Shown here piece after piece: positions 45,165 through 54,707 of a DNA stretch of 59,106 bases. Position 1 is the stretch's first letter. Every line of letters starts with the position of its first letter. The DNA is from Clostridia bacterium (GTDB lineage Bacteria; Bacillota; Clostridia; Oscillospirales; Acutalibacteraceae): contig JAGBSO010000010.1 of the NCBI GenBank assembly GCA_017631795.1, forward strand, positions 1-59,106. Direction: 5' to 3'. A program made the position numbers and the translations under genes. The notes under the pieces were generated by a model, which saw only the letters and a list, made by a program, of their open reading frames with translations, searched no databases and had not been told where the DNA came from.

Positions 45165-47090
45165 GTGAATTTATTTGATTTGATGGCGAAAATTACCTTT
45201 GATTCATCTCAGTATGAAAAAGGGATTGATGCTGCCAAAAGCAAGGCTGGAGAACTTGCCAGCAAAATCGGATCCGGACTGAAAGCTGCCGCAAAAATCG
45301 GAACAGCAGCACTTACAGCAGCCGCGACAGGTATAGCAGCTCTTACGAAGGCATCTGTTGAAAGCTATGCCGAATATGAACAGCTTGTCGGTGGTGTTGA
45401 AACGCTGTTTGGAACAAGGGGGGCAAAGACGGTTGAAGAATATGCCGAACTTGTTGGAAAAAATGTTGATTATGTTTCAGCAGAATTTGAAATGCTTCAA
45501 AAAGCACAATCACTTGTTATGCAAAATGCATCAAATTCGTATAAAACAGCCGGGTTGTCTATAAATGCATATATGGAAACAGTTTCCAGTTTTGCGGCAG
45601 CATTAAAGCAAAGCACTGCAAGCGAACTTGAAGCAGCAGAAATGGCAAATATGGCTGTTATTGATATGTCTGACAATGCAAACAAAATGGGTACTTCTAT
45701 GGAAGCTATCCAGACGGCGTACAATGGTTTTGCAAAACAGAATTACACCATGCTTGATAATCTCAAACTCGGTTACGGCGGTACCAAGGATGAGATGCAG
45801 CGTTTGCTTGACAAGGCAAATGAAATAAATAAACAACAAGGAATTATAACTGATTATCAAATTGACAGTTATGCAGACATTGTTGATGCGATTCATGTTG
45901 TCCAAACTGAAATGGGTATCACAGGTACGACTGCAAAAGAGGCGGCAAGTACAATCAGCGGATCAATCGGAATGATGAAATCAGCATGGAGCAATCTTGT
46001 AACCGGTATTGCAGACGATGAAGCAGATTTCGATATGCTTATTACCAACTTTGTTGACAGCATCGGAACTGTGGCAGAAAACATCTTGCCGAGGGTAGAG
46101 GTTGCATTTAATGGAGTTTCTTCTTTGGTTGAAAAGCTTGTGCCGATCATTATGGAAAAGCTGCCTACATTAATTGCAGATTTTCTTCCAAATCTTGCAG
46201 AATCAGCAATAGGCATTGTAGAAACAATTCTGATCAGTGTTGAAGATAACAAAGAAACACTCATGGAAACAGCATTTACGGTAATTACAACAATTGCTAA
46301 CGGCATGCTTGATATGTTACCGCAGATTTTACTGCTTGGCATTGATTTGCTTCTGTCTCTTGCGGAAGGCATTACAACTAACCTTGACACAATTCTTCCT
46401 GCACTCATGCAAACGATAATGAAGATTGTCGAAGTGCTGACCAATGAAGAAAACCTGGCAAAGTTTCTTGATGTGGCGTTAACACTTATTGCAGAGCTTG
46501 CATTCGGTTTGATGGAGAATATTGACGAACTTATTGATGCGGTGTTCAGTATCATAGACGGTATCGTTATGTTTTTGCTGAAACCTGAAAGCCTTGAAAA
46601 GCTGATTACTACGGCTATAGACCTTGTGATTGCAATAGGCACAGGATTGATTCAGGCAATTCCGCAGCTGATTATATCTGTTTTATCCTTGATTTCAAGC
46701 ATTGATGAACAGTTTGAAAATACCGACTGGGCGGCAGTAGGCGACAATGTAATTCAAGGTGTTCTTGACGGCCTGAAAAGAGCATGGGAAAGTGTAAAAT
46801 CATGGTTCTCAAACGCCTGGGACAGCCTTTTCGGAAATAATGATGTGAATGTCGATGTTCGCAAAAGAACTGTTCCTGACGGCTCTCACCGAACAGGCTT
46901 GGACTATGTACCTTTTGACGGATATATAGCAGAGCTACATAAGGGAGAGAGAGTGCTTACGGAACAGGAAGCAAAAGGCTATACAGGAAATACCATTCCT
47001 ATAACAAACAACTTCTACGGCGGTTATACAGAGCGTGACGGTGCAAAGATTGCAAGGTCAATCAACAGACAGCTCGGACTTTTGGTGTAA
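45165..47090 (+). CDS. Tail tape measure protein
   Basis: A 641-residue tape measure starting at GTG behind GAGGTG. Ala-rich coiled N-terminus (SKAGELASKIGSGLKAAAKI), a conserved region around SVESYAEYEQLVGGVETLFG, several hydrophobic helices in the middle (about 320-500) and a C-terminal GYTERDGAKIARSINRQL. The length is short for a tape measure and predicts a tail of roughly 100 nm. Confidence 0.88.
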   Translation: MNLFDLMAKITFDSSQYEKGIDAAKSKAGELASKIGSGLKAAAKIGTAALTAAATGIAALTKASVESYAEYEQLVGGVETLFGTRGAKTVEEYAELVGKNVDYVSAEFEMLQKAQSLVMQNASNSYKTAGLSINAYMETVSSFAAALKQSTASELEAAEMANMAVIDMSDNANKMGTSMEAIQTAYNGFAKQNYTMLDNLKLGYGGTKDEMQRLLDKANEINKQQGIITDYQIDSYADIVDAIHVVQTEMGITGTTAKEAASTISGSIGMMKSAWSNLVTGIADDEADFDMLITNFVDSIGTVAENILPRVEVAFNGVSSLVEKLVPIIMEKLPTLIADFLPNLAESAIGIVETILISVEDNKETLMETAFTVITTIANGMLDMLPQILLLGIDLLLSLAEGITTNLDTILPALMQTIMKIVEVLTNEENLAKFLDVALTLIAELAFGLMENIDELIDAVFSIIDGIVMFLLKPESLEKLITTAIDLVIAIGTGLIQAIPQLIISVLSLISSIDEQFENTDWAAVGDNVIQGVLDGLKRAWESVKSWFSNAWDSLFGNNDVNVDVRKRTVPDGSHRTGLDYVPFDGYIAELHKGERVLTEQEAKGYTGNTIPITNNFYGGYTERDGAKIARSINRQLGLLV

Positions 47091-47102
47091 AGAGGTGATA
47101 CG

Positions 47103-47954
47103 GTGGCATATACACAATATTTTATTGGCAACAAGTCAAACGGCATTGAATGGGACTGTCAGCCGAAGAATTTTGACGGTCAGATGCAGAATATTGACGG
47201 TATAGGTTTTTCAAAAACTTCACAGTTCGGCAGAGTTCAGGACTTTTTTGCTGAAACTTACAAAGAGAAAAATCAAGATGCAATAACAGGCGAAATGGTT
47301 TTTCTGACGGAAGAAAAGTATAACGAGTTTATTCGTTTTATTCAGTCGGGACCATTGTATATCAAGCGTATTACCTCAGATACAAAGACCATCTATATTG
47401 ATGTGGAGCTTGTCAGTTTTAAGCGGAACGATAAAGACAGATTTGTTGATTGTTTCTGCTTTTGTGATATTGATTTTATGGCTCTTTCTCCGTGGTTTAA
47501 AATATCGCAGACATTTGAATATCTGCCTGAGGTTACAGGTAATACAAAAACATATTCTTATCAGTATCCATATCAGTATCGACAGAATTTTTCAAGTGTT
47601 TTTGACTTTAATATTGATTCTCCTGCAGGTGCAGTTACAAGTATCAGGATCTTCGGTGCTGTATCAGATCCGTCATGGACTCTGATATCACCTTCCGGAA
47701 TGATTGACGGTAAATATAACGGTGATATTGCAAAGGATGATTTTCTTTTAATAGAAAGCAATCCTGTAAATCTTGGTGTTTTTATGCACAGAGCAGATGG
47801 AATTGTTCTGAACGCATGGAAAGACATTGACGGAAAACTCGACACTTTTATTTATCTGCCTCAAGGAACATCAACGCTTGAAATTCTTTCATCTGCAGGC
47901 GGTACTGATATAAGAGTTTGCGTGGAGGTGAGAGAAGTTGTATACATCCCATGA
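47103..47954 (+). CDS. Distal tail protein (Dit-like)
   Basis: A 283-residue siphovirus tail component forming the hub ring of the baseplate. A beta-rich N-terminal domain and a galectin-like C-terminal half (SIRIFGAVSDPSWTLISPSG) fit the family. Starts at GTG behind AGAGGTG. Overlaps the next gene by 17 bases. Confidence 0.8.
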   Translation: MAYTQYFIGNKSNGIEWDCQPKNFDGQMQNIDGIGFSKTSQFGRVQDFFAETYKEKNQDAITGEMVFLTEEKYNEFIRFIQSGPLYIKRITSDTKTIYIDVELVSFKRNDKDRFVDCFCFCDIDFMALSPWFKISQTFEYLPEVTGNTKTYSYQYPYQYRQNFSSVFDFNIDSPAGAVTSIRIFGAVSDPSWTLISPSGMIDGKYNGDIAKDDFLLIESNPVNLGVFMHRADGIVLNAWKDIDGKLDTFIYLPQGTSTLEILSSAGGTDIRVCVEVREVVYIP

Positions 47955-48945
47955 AATCCGCATTTATGATCGAAATTTTAACAAAAAAGATATAGCAAGT
48001 GTAGACAGTGATTCTGTTGCAAACAAAATTGATTACCTTACGCTTGCACCGAGCATAATGACCATTCCGAAGATCGTCAACGTCGGATTTGAAGACTACA
48101 TATATTCAGACAGTATACAGGGCATTGTGAACAGTGTTGATTATATTGACGGAAAAACAATAATTGTATTTCTGCCTATGCTTTCACTTCTTGATGTTAC
48201 CGCATTCTATGACCGAGGATTACTCGGCAGTTCGTTGCTTGATTTCTTCGGTAATATGATTGACAGTACTCTGAAGAGCAATGCCGATGATTCACAGAAT
48301 ATTCCCGGACTTGAGATTTTGAACTTTTCAACAGTTGTTGATGTGAGCAACGCAACACTGAATATCGTTGATAATGTCAACAATATATATGAACTTGCAG
48401 TGAAGGCTTTTAATAAATACAGGCTTGTTGTTGACGTTGATTTGCAGCCTGAAGACAAACGAATTGTTGTGTCTCTGAAGATCAATCAGAATGAACGTTA
48501 CATCCAGGCAAAACAGCCCTTTGTTATCGACAGTGAAGTTTTTATTCAGCCAAACAATCAGGGCATAAACAAGCTTGTAGGCGTCTGGAGAGAGCATGAA
48601 CCGAAGACATATACCGTCAAGAAAAGCGATGCACAGGACGTATCAAGACCTATTACTGAGTATTTTGACGGCGAAACTGAGGATGAGTTTCAACAGAATG
48701 TAAAAGACAGGTCCTATGAGTTGTTTGCATATGATGAAACTTCGAACTATATAGCTGTTGTTATAAACTCAGACAGCAATCTTTATTCAGGTTTTTCAAT
48801 CGGAGATTTAACAACTATTCGTCATGAAAATGTTGAATACGCTGCACTTCTGACTCAGATCACAAAAGAAGCAGGACTGACCACATATATCTTCGGTACA
48901 ATTCGCCTGAATCTGACCGACAAATTGATTCTGGGAGGTTTTTAA
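47938..48945 (+). CDS. Tail-associated baseplate protein (Gp37-like)
   Basis: A 335-residue protein of the siphovirus tail hub type (ReqiPepy6 Gp37-like): MYTSHEIRIYDRNFNKKDIA at the start and LVGVWREHEPKTY in the middle. It starts at TTG, preceded by GGAGGTGAGAAG. It probably sits below Dit at the tail tip. No peptidase extension is present. Confidence 0.75.
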   Translation: MYTSHEIRIYDRNFNKKDIASVDSDSVANKIDYLTLAPSIMTIPKIVNVGFEDYIYSDSIQGIVNSVDYIDGKTIIVFLPMLSLLDVTAFYDRGLLGSSLLDFFGNMIDSTLKSNADDSQNIPGLEILNFSTVVDVSNATLNIVDNVNNIYELAVKAFNKYRLVVDVDLQPEDKRIVVSLKINQNERYIQAKQPFVIDSEVFIQPNNQGINKLVGVWREHEPKTYTVKKSDAQDVSRPITEYFDGETEDEFQQNVKDRSYELFAYDETSNYIAVVINSDSNLYSGFSIGDLTTIRHENVEYAALLTQITKEAGLTTYIFGTIRLNLTDKLILGGF

Positions 48946-50535
48946 ATGTCGATAAGACTTATAACAATGGACGGTGGGCACGTTACACCCGAAATTGATT
49001 CTTTTTTATACAGGGCACTTATGCCCAGGATAGCACCAACAGGATCGGAAGAAGATATTCCTGCCTTTGCTGATTATCTGCTGTACGGCGGAAATATCAC
49101 ACCGATGGGCGTTAATGTTTTTATTCAAAAAACGGTGATGTTAGGTTGTGGCAGAATTATTGAAATCCCCGATTCTGAAACAATACAGGCTCCGTCGGGG
49201 ACTTCTGGAAAAACAAAAAATTATATACTTGTTTTCAGAATACAGCCATCCGCATCAAAGTCTTCTGACAGAGTTAGGGCTTTGTTTGTGCCCGAAAACG
49301 GCACATTTTATACTGATGATATCTCAACAGGAACAGGTACATATGATGTCAGGTTTGCAGCTGTTACAGTTGATGAAACAGGCTTTGTTACTTACGCTAA
49401 ACGAATTTTGCCGAAAATGCCTGTGTTTACAAAAGATGCATCTGAATCAAAAATGGAAACTGACGGTCAAATCTGTGTCCCGACAGCAGAAGGAGTCCGT
49501 AAGTTTGTCCGGGAACATAATTATTTTCAAAAAGAAAACTTTAAAGACAGTCTCTGGCTGATGCAGTTCTTATCAAAAGCAATATTTTCATATGTTCCTG
49601 CAGGTGAAGATGATGAACTTGATGAAGCTTTCGGCAATGAAGCAGAAGGTGCATTTGTTGCTACATTTGCAGGTGATGAAGTCAGCATGCAGATTGCAGT
49701 TCCTGTTGCAGGTGCTGACTGTCCTTGTATTGCAACACGTTACGGTGCAGGTGATACATGGAGCACATGGAATACATCCGGCAGCGGATCAACGACTGTG
49801 ACAGAAGGCGAAATGCTTTCAGCGGATGAATATCCGGTGTCGAATCCGTATGATGGCGCTGAATCCAAGCAGAATCTTCAAGCTGCAATAACCGGTGGTG
49901 CATTGTTTGCGATTCAGACAGCAAACAATATTCCTGAAGTTGTGACTGAAAATTCAAAATTAACAATCACACACAAGGGCATGGAAAAATACATCATCAG
50001 GGAATATGAAGAATATACAGAAGGTATCGGAACAGACCTGAAAGCAGTTGTTATGCCGGTTGAGCAAGGGGCTAACCTTTCAATTCTTTTTGTAGGTGAA
50101 AAACAATATGCAACGAGCAGATTAGGTCCCATATATGTTCTTAATTATGATTTTGAGAAGAAGAAAAGCTATGCCGAAACTACATTGAATTGGAGCGCAA
50201 AAAGCACTCCTTCTTTGACTGATGAAGAAAAAAACGCAGGAGTTACTGCCTTGACTTATGCAATGGTTACTGTTCCGACTTCACCGGATGCGGAAGTACC
50301 CTATAATGCAATAGCCTTGATAGTAAAAAAAGATAAGGATTTTGATTATTCGAAATCATTTTATGTTTCAACCAACGGCCTTTATCCTAAAATGTACAAT
50401 GAAGTTTCAGGTCTTACCAAAAAAGAAACAACATATCCGATGAAAGACAGCAGTGCAAGGGCGATAACGGACCGAATGTATATAAACGACGAAGGTGAGT
50501 TGTTTATTGACGGCAAAAAAATCGGCAATAATTAA
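48946..50535 (+). CDS. Baseplate/tail fibre protein
   Basis: A 529-residue structural protein. The N-terminal 190 residues (MSIRLITMDGGHVTPEID...) resemble baseplate upper proteins. A low-complexity linker with Gly/Ser/Thr follows at about 275-290, and the C-terminal half is unrelated to anything I recognise. It may carry receptor-binding strands. It ends with an EGELFIDGKKIG trimer-like tail motif. Confidence 0.65.
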   Translation: MSIRLITMDGGHVTPEIDSFLYRALMPRIAPTGSEEDIPAFADYLLYGGNITPMGVNVFIQKTVMLGCGRIIEIPDSETIQAPSGTSGKTKNYILVFRIQPSASKSSDRVRALFVPENGTFYTDDISTGTGTYDVRFAAVTVDETGFVTYAKRILPKMPVFTKDASESKMETDGQICVPTAEGVRKFVREHNYFQKENFKDSLWLMQFLSKAIFSYVPAGEDDELDEAFGNEAEGAFVATFAGDEVSMQIAVPVAGADCPCIATRYGAGDTWSTWNTSGSGSTTVTEGEMLSADEYPVSNPYDGAESKQNLQAAITGGALFAIQTANNIPEVVTENSKLTITHKGMEKYIIREYEEYTEGIGTDLKAVVMPVEQGANLSILFVGEKQYATSRLGPIYVLNYDFEKKKSYAETTLNWSAKSTPSLTDEEKNAGVTALTYAMVTVPTSPDAEVPYNAIALIVKKDKDFDYSKSFYVSTNGLYPKMYNEVSGLTKKETTYPMKDSSARAITDRMYINDEGELFIDGKKIGNN

Positions 50536-50554
50536 AGAACGGAAGTGATTACAC

Positions 50555-50902
50555 ATGAAACCGTTAACACATGGAATAAAGCGGATCAGAATCAGCAAGC
50601 TGGATCCTGATAACATTGCAAAGATTGATTTTCTTTTCAAGGAATCTGACAACAGGCATTCGAGAACGATTGAAATGAAGACTTATAATGAAAAATCTGC
50701 AGATGTTATATATGCAGGTGATCATATATATGAGCTTCATTTCACACCCGAAGAAACAGAAAAGTTTCCGAACGGTCAGCCTTACTGGATTGATATCAGA
50801 CCTGTCACAAAAGACGGTATCGCAGTTCCTGTCAAGATGCTGAAAGATGAAAACAAAGACAGAAAGACACTGTACACAAGAGGTGATATCGGTGATTCTT
50901 GA
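50555..50902 (+). CDS. Small tail-region protein
   Basis: A 115-residue beta-rich protein (HGIKRIRISKLDPDNIAKID, ELHFTPEETEKFPNGQPYWI) of a kind often found between fibre genes. GGAAGTG precedes the ATG. Overlaps the next gene by 11 bases. Confidence 0.6.
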   Translation: MKPLTHGIKRIRISKLDPDNIAKIDFLFKESDNRHSRTIEMKTYNEKSADVIYAGDHIYELHFTPEETEKFPNGQPYWIDIRPVTKDGIAVPVKMLKDENKDRKTLYTRGDIGDS

Positions 50903-51155
50903 AGCTGAAGTCATACAGGATGAAATTCTTGAAGCAGAATTGCTTGCAGAAGTTGTCCAGACAAACGGAAAGATTGTTCAGATAGGCAACGGTCTGAAGC
51001 TGGAAAACAATGTACTGTCGGTGGATATTACTGATAAGGTTGAGCAGGATAACGAGAAACCTGTTACTTCGGCGGCAGTATTTACCGGACTGGATGAAGC
51101 ATTCATTCCGTTGAGCAACATTGAAATTGATGAAATATTAAACAAATTTATGTAA
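50892..51155 (+). CDS. Small fibre-like protein
   Basis: An 87-residue acidic protein from GTG at 50892 behind AGAGGTG. IQIGNGLKLENNVLSVDIT followed by DNEKPVTSAAV is the short repeat typical of phage fibre tips or fibre-attachment proteins. Confidence 0.6.
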   Translation: MILEAEVIQDEILEAELLAEVVQTNGKIVQIGNGLKLENNVLSVDITDKVEQDNEKPVTSAAVFTGLDEAFIPLSNIEIDEILNKFM

Positions 51156-51171
51156 AGTGAGGCAATATATA

Positions 51172-51900
51172 ATGGCTGTAAACGAAAACAGAGGTATTAA
51201 TGCAAACGGTCTTTCACACATAATGCAGTGGATAACCAATCTTTTTGTTAAAAAGGAAAACGGCAAAGGTCTTTCATCAAATGACTATACACTCGATGAA
51301 AAAGTAAAGCTTGCAGGTGTTGATACAGGTGCGAATAAGACTGTTGTTTCAGACAGTCTGTCTAACCCTTCAACAACTGATGCTTTGTCTGCACATCAGG
51401 GTAAAGTGCTTGATGAAAAAATCAATGCAATCAATACAAACATGGGTAATCTCGGTGGCGGTGACATGATGAAATCTGCATATGACACTGACGGTGACGG
51501 CAAGGTCAACAGTGCAGATGATGCTGACAAACTCGGTGGTGTGGCTGCATCGGAATATGTCAAGCAGACTGACCTTGAAAACCTTGCACCCGGTGAACAC
51601 AATCACGATCAGAGCGATATCAACGGTCTTGAAGGCACAATCACAACTCTGACAGAGATTGCAAACGGCAAAAGCATGTCAAAAGTCTTTGACACCGCTG
51701 AAGCTATGAATGCATGGCTTTCAGATTCCGAAAACACAAAGAATCTGAAAGCAGGCGATGTATTCCTTATCCGTGCTGCAGATGTTCCCGATTATTGGTG
51801 GGACGGAAGCTCTGCACAGGTTCTTGAAACAACAAAGGTTACAATCGAATTTCTGACAAACGATGAAATTGATGAAATTATAGGTCTTGCAACCAACTAA
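51172..51900 (+). CDS. Tail fibre protein with EF-hand-like loop
   Basis: A 242-residue fibre. N-terminal NRGINANGLSHIMQW module is shared with the next gene. Then a SHQGKVLDEKI-type fibre repeat and DTDGDGKVNSADDADKLGG, a calcium-loop plus fibre motif seen in many tail fibres. The start is ATG 51172 with GTGAGG upstream. Confidence 0.7.
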   Translation: MAVNENRGINANGLSHIMQWITNLFVKKENGKGLSSNDYTLDEKVKLAGVDTGANKTVVSDSLSNPSTTDALSAHQGKVLDEKINAINTNMGNLGGGDMMKSAYDTDGDGKVNSADDADKLGGVAASEYVKQTDLENLAPGEHNHDQSDINGLEGTITTLTEIANGKSMSKVFDTAEAMNAWLSDSENTKNLKAGDVFLIRAADVPDYWWDGSSAQVLETTKVTIEFLTNDEIDEIIGLATN

Positions 51901-51914
51901 AAGGGGGTTGTTTT

Positions 51915-53075
51915 ATGGACAATAATAAAGGAATCAACGGCAGGGGTCTTGCTCATGTGATGAACAGGGCAAGATCTGAATTTGCTCAGAAAAAAATTGT
52001 CACCGAAGTGGTACCTGAACTGAATGGTCGGTATAATTATACAGGTGTTGTTGCAAAACCTCTTACTGCAACAGGCTTTGAATGGCGAAAAGCAGCAGAT
52101 ACGCTTTATAGAGTTGATGATTTTGCAGGAAAAACAGCTATAAAGATGCTCCTTAACGGTGCTATAGTGGGAGAGCAAGAAATTACGCATGACAGTATTA
52201 GTGTCATAGGTGAAAACGGTTCGTTTTTTATGGAAGCATACTTTGTATGTGTGCGTCCTGAAGATGTAGGAGAAAAGCTAAATGTTGGTACAGAAGTGAT
52301 ATTTCCTGAAGCAGGCACCTATCTATTTTGTGGAGACTATCAATATAGTTCCGCATATTGCATAATAAATATTGTGGGTACTTACAAGCGTGAGTTTAAT
52401 TCAACTGACCAGATGTGTGAAGTTTTTGGGAGAATAGACCCTGAAACGTTTCAGGTTGAGTATTTGGATTATACTTTTGACGGAATAACAAAAGCTATGA
52501 ATCTCGGTCAGTTTATACATTTGAGGTGTTGGCTTCCTGATAAAACAGACGATGAGATCGGAACCCAGCTGTATGCTTCATTAGAATCGTATTCAACAGA
52601 CTTTGGTTTTTTTGAGTTCGGCGGTATTATTGATGCTGACTTAGGAGACGGCAAACAACTCTATTATTATAAAGTTACACTGTCAGAAGATAATACGATA
52701 TCAACTGAATATACCCGTGTGGGTGGCAGCTCAGACGGTGAAGCAGTACAAGAAAACTTTTATGTTGATTTTGGTATTAACCTATCCAATTACACTGTAA
52801 CAACTGCAACAACATATGCTGAGGTAGAAACACAAGTACAGGCAGGAAAGTATGTTATTGGTAGAGGCACATATGCAATTGTATCATCACCAATAAATAT
52901 AGGATTTATTCCCTTATCTGCTTATGTACCTGAGCAGGGGTTGTTGATGTTCTCAGGTTTCATTCAGTCAAATGTAGGCGGTACGCTTGTTTTAATTTCA
53001 CTTACCGTACACTTGTGGTCGAATAATAAGTGCGACATGAAAGCAAGAGTAGTATCTACAACTGATATAAATTAA
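51915..53075 (+). CDS. Putative receptor-binding tail protein
   Basis: A 386-residue protein with the shared N-terminal module (NKGINGRGLAHVMNRARSEF) for particle attachment and a unique C-terminal region rich in aromatic beta strands. Placed last among the fibre genes, it is the best candidate for host recognition. Base composition is more AT-rich than in neighbouring structural genes. AAGGGGGTTG precedes the ATG. Confidence 0.6.
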   Translation: MDNNKGINGRGLAHVMNRARSEFAQKKIVTEVVPELNGRYNYTGVVAKPLTATGFEWRKAADTLYRVDDFAGKTAIKMLLNGAIVGEQEITHDSISVIGENGSFFMEAYFVCVRPEDVGEKLNVGTEVIFPEAGTYLFCGDYQYSSAYCIINIVGTYKREFNSTDQMCEVFGRIDPETFQVEYLDYTFDGITKAMNLGQFIHLRCWLPDKTDDEIGTQLYASLESYSTDFGFFEFGGIIDADLGDGKQLYYYKVTLSEDNTISTEYTRVGGSSDGEAVQENFYVDFGINLSNYTVTTATTYAEVETQVQAGKYVIGRGTYAIVSSPINIGFIPLSAYVPEQGLLMFSGFIQSNVGGTLVLISLTVHLWSNNKCDMKARVVSTTDIN

Positions 53076-53087
53076 GGTGGTGTCAAA

Positions 53088-53273
53088 ATGCTTGAATTAA
53101 ACAAACAGTTTCAGATTGATTTATTAAAAAAGAAACTTGCCGACACGGATTATAAAGCTATTAAATATGCTGAGGGGCTTATATCTGATGAAGAATATGC
53201 ACCTGTTAAAGCCGAAAGACAGCATTTCAGAGATGAAATAAACAGGCTTGAACAAATTGGTGCAGAATCATAA
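53088..53273 (+). CDS. Small coiled-coil protein
   Basis: A 61-residue protein (MLELNKQFQIDLLKKKLAD) with heptad-like Leu/Ile spacing. AAGGTGGTG precedes the ATG. Small tail-lysis linking proteins of this kind are common; function unknown. Confidence 0.6.
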   Translation: MLELNKQFQIDLLKKKLADTDYKAIKYAEGLISDEEYAPVKAERQHFRDEINRLEQIGAES

Positions 53274-53290
53274 TAAAACTCTGTGATGAA

Positions 53291-53383
53291 ATGGGACTGT
53301 ACAAACAGTCACATCTTGATAAACTTCTGTCCGTGGGTGCTATCTCACAGGATGAATATAAAATCATTTTAGGAGATGAATGA
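53291..53383 (+). CDS. XkdX-like short protein
   Basis: A 30-residue ORF (MGLYKQSHLDKLLSVGAISQ ... ILGDE) matching the XkdX pattern 'GLY.K..L..FV..G.IT..EY..I'. Homologues have about seven residues more at the start; in frame these read IIKLCDE from 53270 but without a canonical start codon. Either the ATG at 53291 or a rare start such as ATA is used. Confidence 0.5.
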   Translation: MGLYKQSHLDKLLSVGAISQDEYKIILGDE

Positions 53384-53384
53384 C

Positions 53385-54134
53385 ATGTCAAAGAAAATCT
53401 ACATAGATGCAGGTCACGGCGGTGTGCAGCCCGGTGCAGTGAACGGCAAACGCAAGGAGTCCGACGATGCTCTTCGTCTTGCACTCAAGCTTCAGGAACT
53501 TCTGAAGGGGCAGGACTGTGAAGTCCGTATGTCACGAACAACCGACGTTGATATTGATATCGATGACCGCTGTGCAGATGCAAACAAATGGGGTGCAGAT
53601 TATTTCCTTTCCGTTCACCGCAATGCGTCAACATCTGCATCGGCAACAGGCGATGAAATATGGATATATTCCAAAGCCAACACATACACCGAAGCAAAAG
53701 CAAGAAACATTCTGAATGCCGTCTGCAAGGCTGACGGTCTGAAGAACAGGGGAGTTAAAAAAGGTGCTCCGTCTTATACTGATTACGGTGTAAATAAGTA
53801 TACCAACATGCACTCTGCGTTGATTGAACTCGGTTTTATTTCCAATGCATCTGACAACAAAGTCTATGATGCAAAACTTGATGCAATTGCTCTTGCTCTT
53901 GCAAAATCCTTGCTTTCTGTTGTCGGTTCTGAGTGGAAAGAACCTGTTATCAAGGGTGATGTTAACGGTGACGGTAAAGTTACCGCTGCCGATGCAAGAG
54001 AAGCACTCAGAGCTTCAGCAAAGCTTGAAAAACTCTCTGACAGAGAAATACAGGCTGCCGATATGAATAATGACGGCAAAGTCACTGCATCTGATGCAAG
54101 GGAAATTCTGAAAAAATCAGCAGGGGTGAAGTGA
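53385..54134 (+). CDS. N-acetylmuramoyl-L-alanine amidase endolysin with dockerin-type domain
   Basis: A 249-residue endolysin. Residues 1-175 are an Amidase_3 zinc enzyme (IYIDAGHGG, SVHRNAS, catalytic Glu in SALIELGFISN) that cleaves the lactyl-Ala bond of peptidoglycan. Residues about 187-249 contain two dockerin type I repeats: GDVNGDGKVTAADAREAL and ADMNNDGKVTASDAREIL, each with a complete calcium loop. AGGAGATGA precedes the ATG. The dockerin probably replaces the usual wall-binding domain. Confidence 0.9.
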   Translation: MSKKIYIDAGHGGVQPGAVNGKRKESDDALRLALKLQELLKGQDCEVRMSRTTDVDIDIDDRCADANKWGADYFLSVHRNASTSASATGDEIWIYSKANTYTEAKARNILNAVCKADGLKNRGVKKGAPSYTDYGVNKYTNMHSALIELGFISNASDNKVYDAKLDAIALALAKSLLSVVGSEWKEPVIKGDVNGDGKVTAADAREALRASAKLEKLSDREIQAADMNNDGKVTASDAREILKKSAGVK

Positions 54135-54418
54135 TGAACGAAGAAAACGAAAAGGAAGTCTGGGAACGACTGACGGCAAATGAACAGAGTATAAAATCAG
54201 CACATCACCGGATTGATGCTGTTGAAAAGCTCACACAATCTGTTTCTGATATGGTTGTTGAAGTCAAGCATATGCGTGAAGATCTCAACAAGATGCACGA
54301 CGAACTTGATGCAGTCAAAAGCAAACCGTCAAAATTCATGGATAAATTCATGTATGCTGCTATCGGTGCTGTTGCATCAGGGCTTGTTTCAATAATCATG
54401 TCAGCAATTGTCAACTGA
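54134..54418 (+). CDS. Haemolysin XhlA-like lysis accessory protein
   Basis: A 94-residue protein with an N-terminal coiled coil (MNEENEKEVWERLTANEQSI) and a C-terminal membrane span (FMYAAIGAVASGLVSIIMSA). This matches the XhlA layout, which assists holin-driven lysis. The start overlaps the endolysin stop by one base. Confidence 0.75.
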   Translation: MNEENEKEVWERLTANEQSIKSAHHRIDAVEKLTQSVSDMVVEVKHMREDLNKMHDELDAVKSKPSKFMDKFMYAAIGAVASGLVSIIMSAIVN

Positions 54419-54429
54419 AAGGAATAACT

Positions 54430-54705
54430 ATGAAGAAAAAGAAAAGAACTTCACGATTTTCAAAAAAGGTCATAGTTGTATGCCTTATATCAATCTGGAT
54501 TTATGTCATTATAAATGCTGTGATTCTTGCAGTGTCCGGTTCGGGAATGCCTGATGCTCTTACATACGGATTTTTCTCTGTGTTCGGTGTTCAGTTCTGG
54601 GTGCTGAGCAAAATAAAAAGAGCTGAAATCAATCAGCCGAACAATGACACAGATGTTCAGAAGCTCAATGAAGAAATCAATGCAGCAATAGAAAGGGGAG
54701 AATAA
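54430..54705 (+). CDS. Small two-span membrane protein, lysis-linked
   Basis: A 91-residue protein with a basic N-terminus, two hydrophobic segments (about 15-35 and 41-61) and a polar tail. GAAAGGAATAAC precedes the ATG. Within the lysis cassette it may be a holin or antiholin; family not recognised. Confidence 0.6.
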   Translation: MKKKKRTSRFSKKVIVVCLISIWIYVIINAVILAVSGSGMPDALTYGFFSVFGVQFWVLSKIKRAEINQPNNDTDVQKLNEEINAAIERGE

Positions 54706-54707
54706 TA

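Noticed and set aside
51400..51560. EF-hand loop in the tail fibre as a second dockerin
   Set aside because: Only one DTDGDGKVNSAD loop is present and it runs into the common fibre motif ADKLGG; a dockerin needs two repeats.
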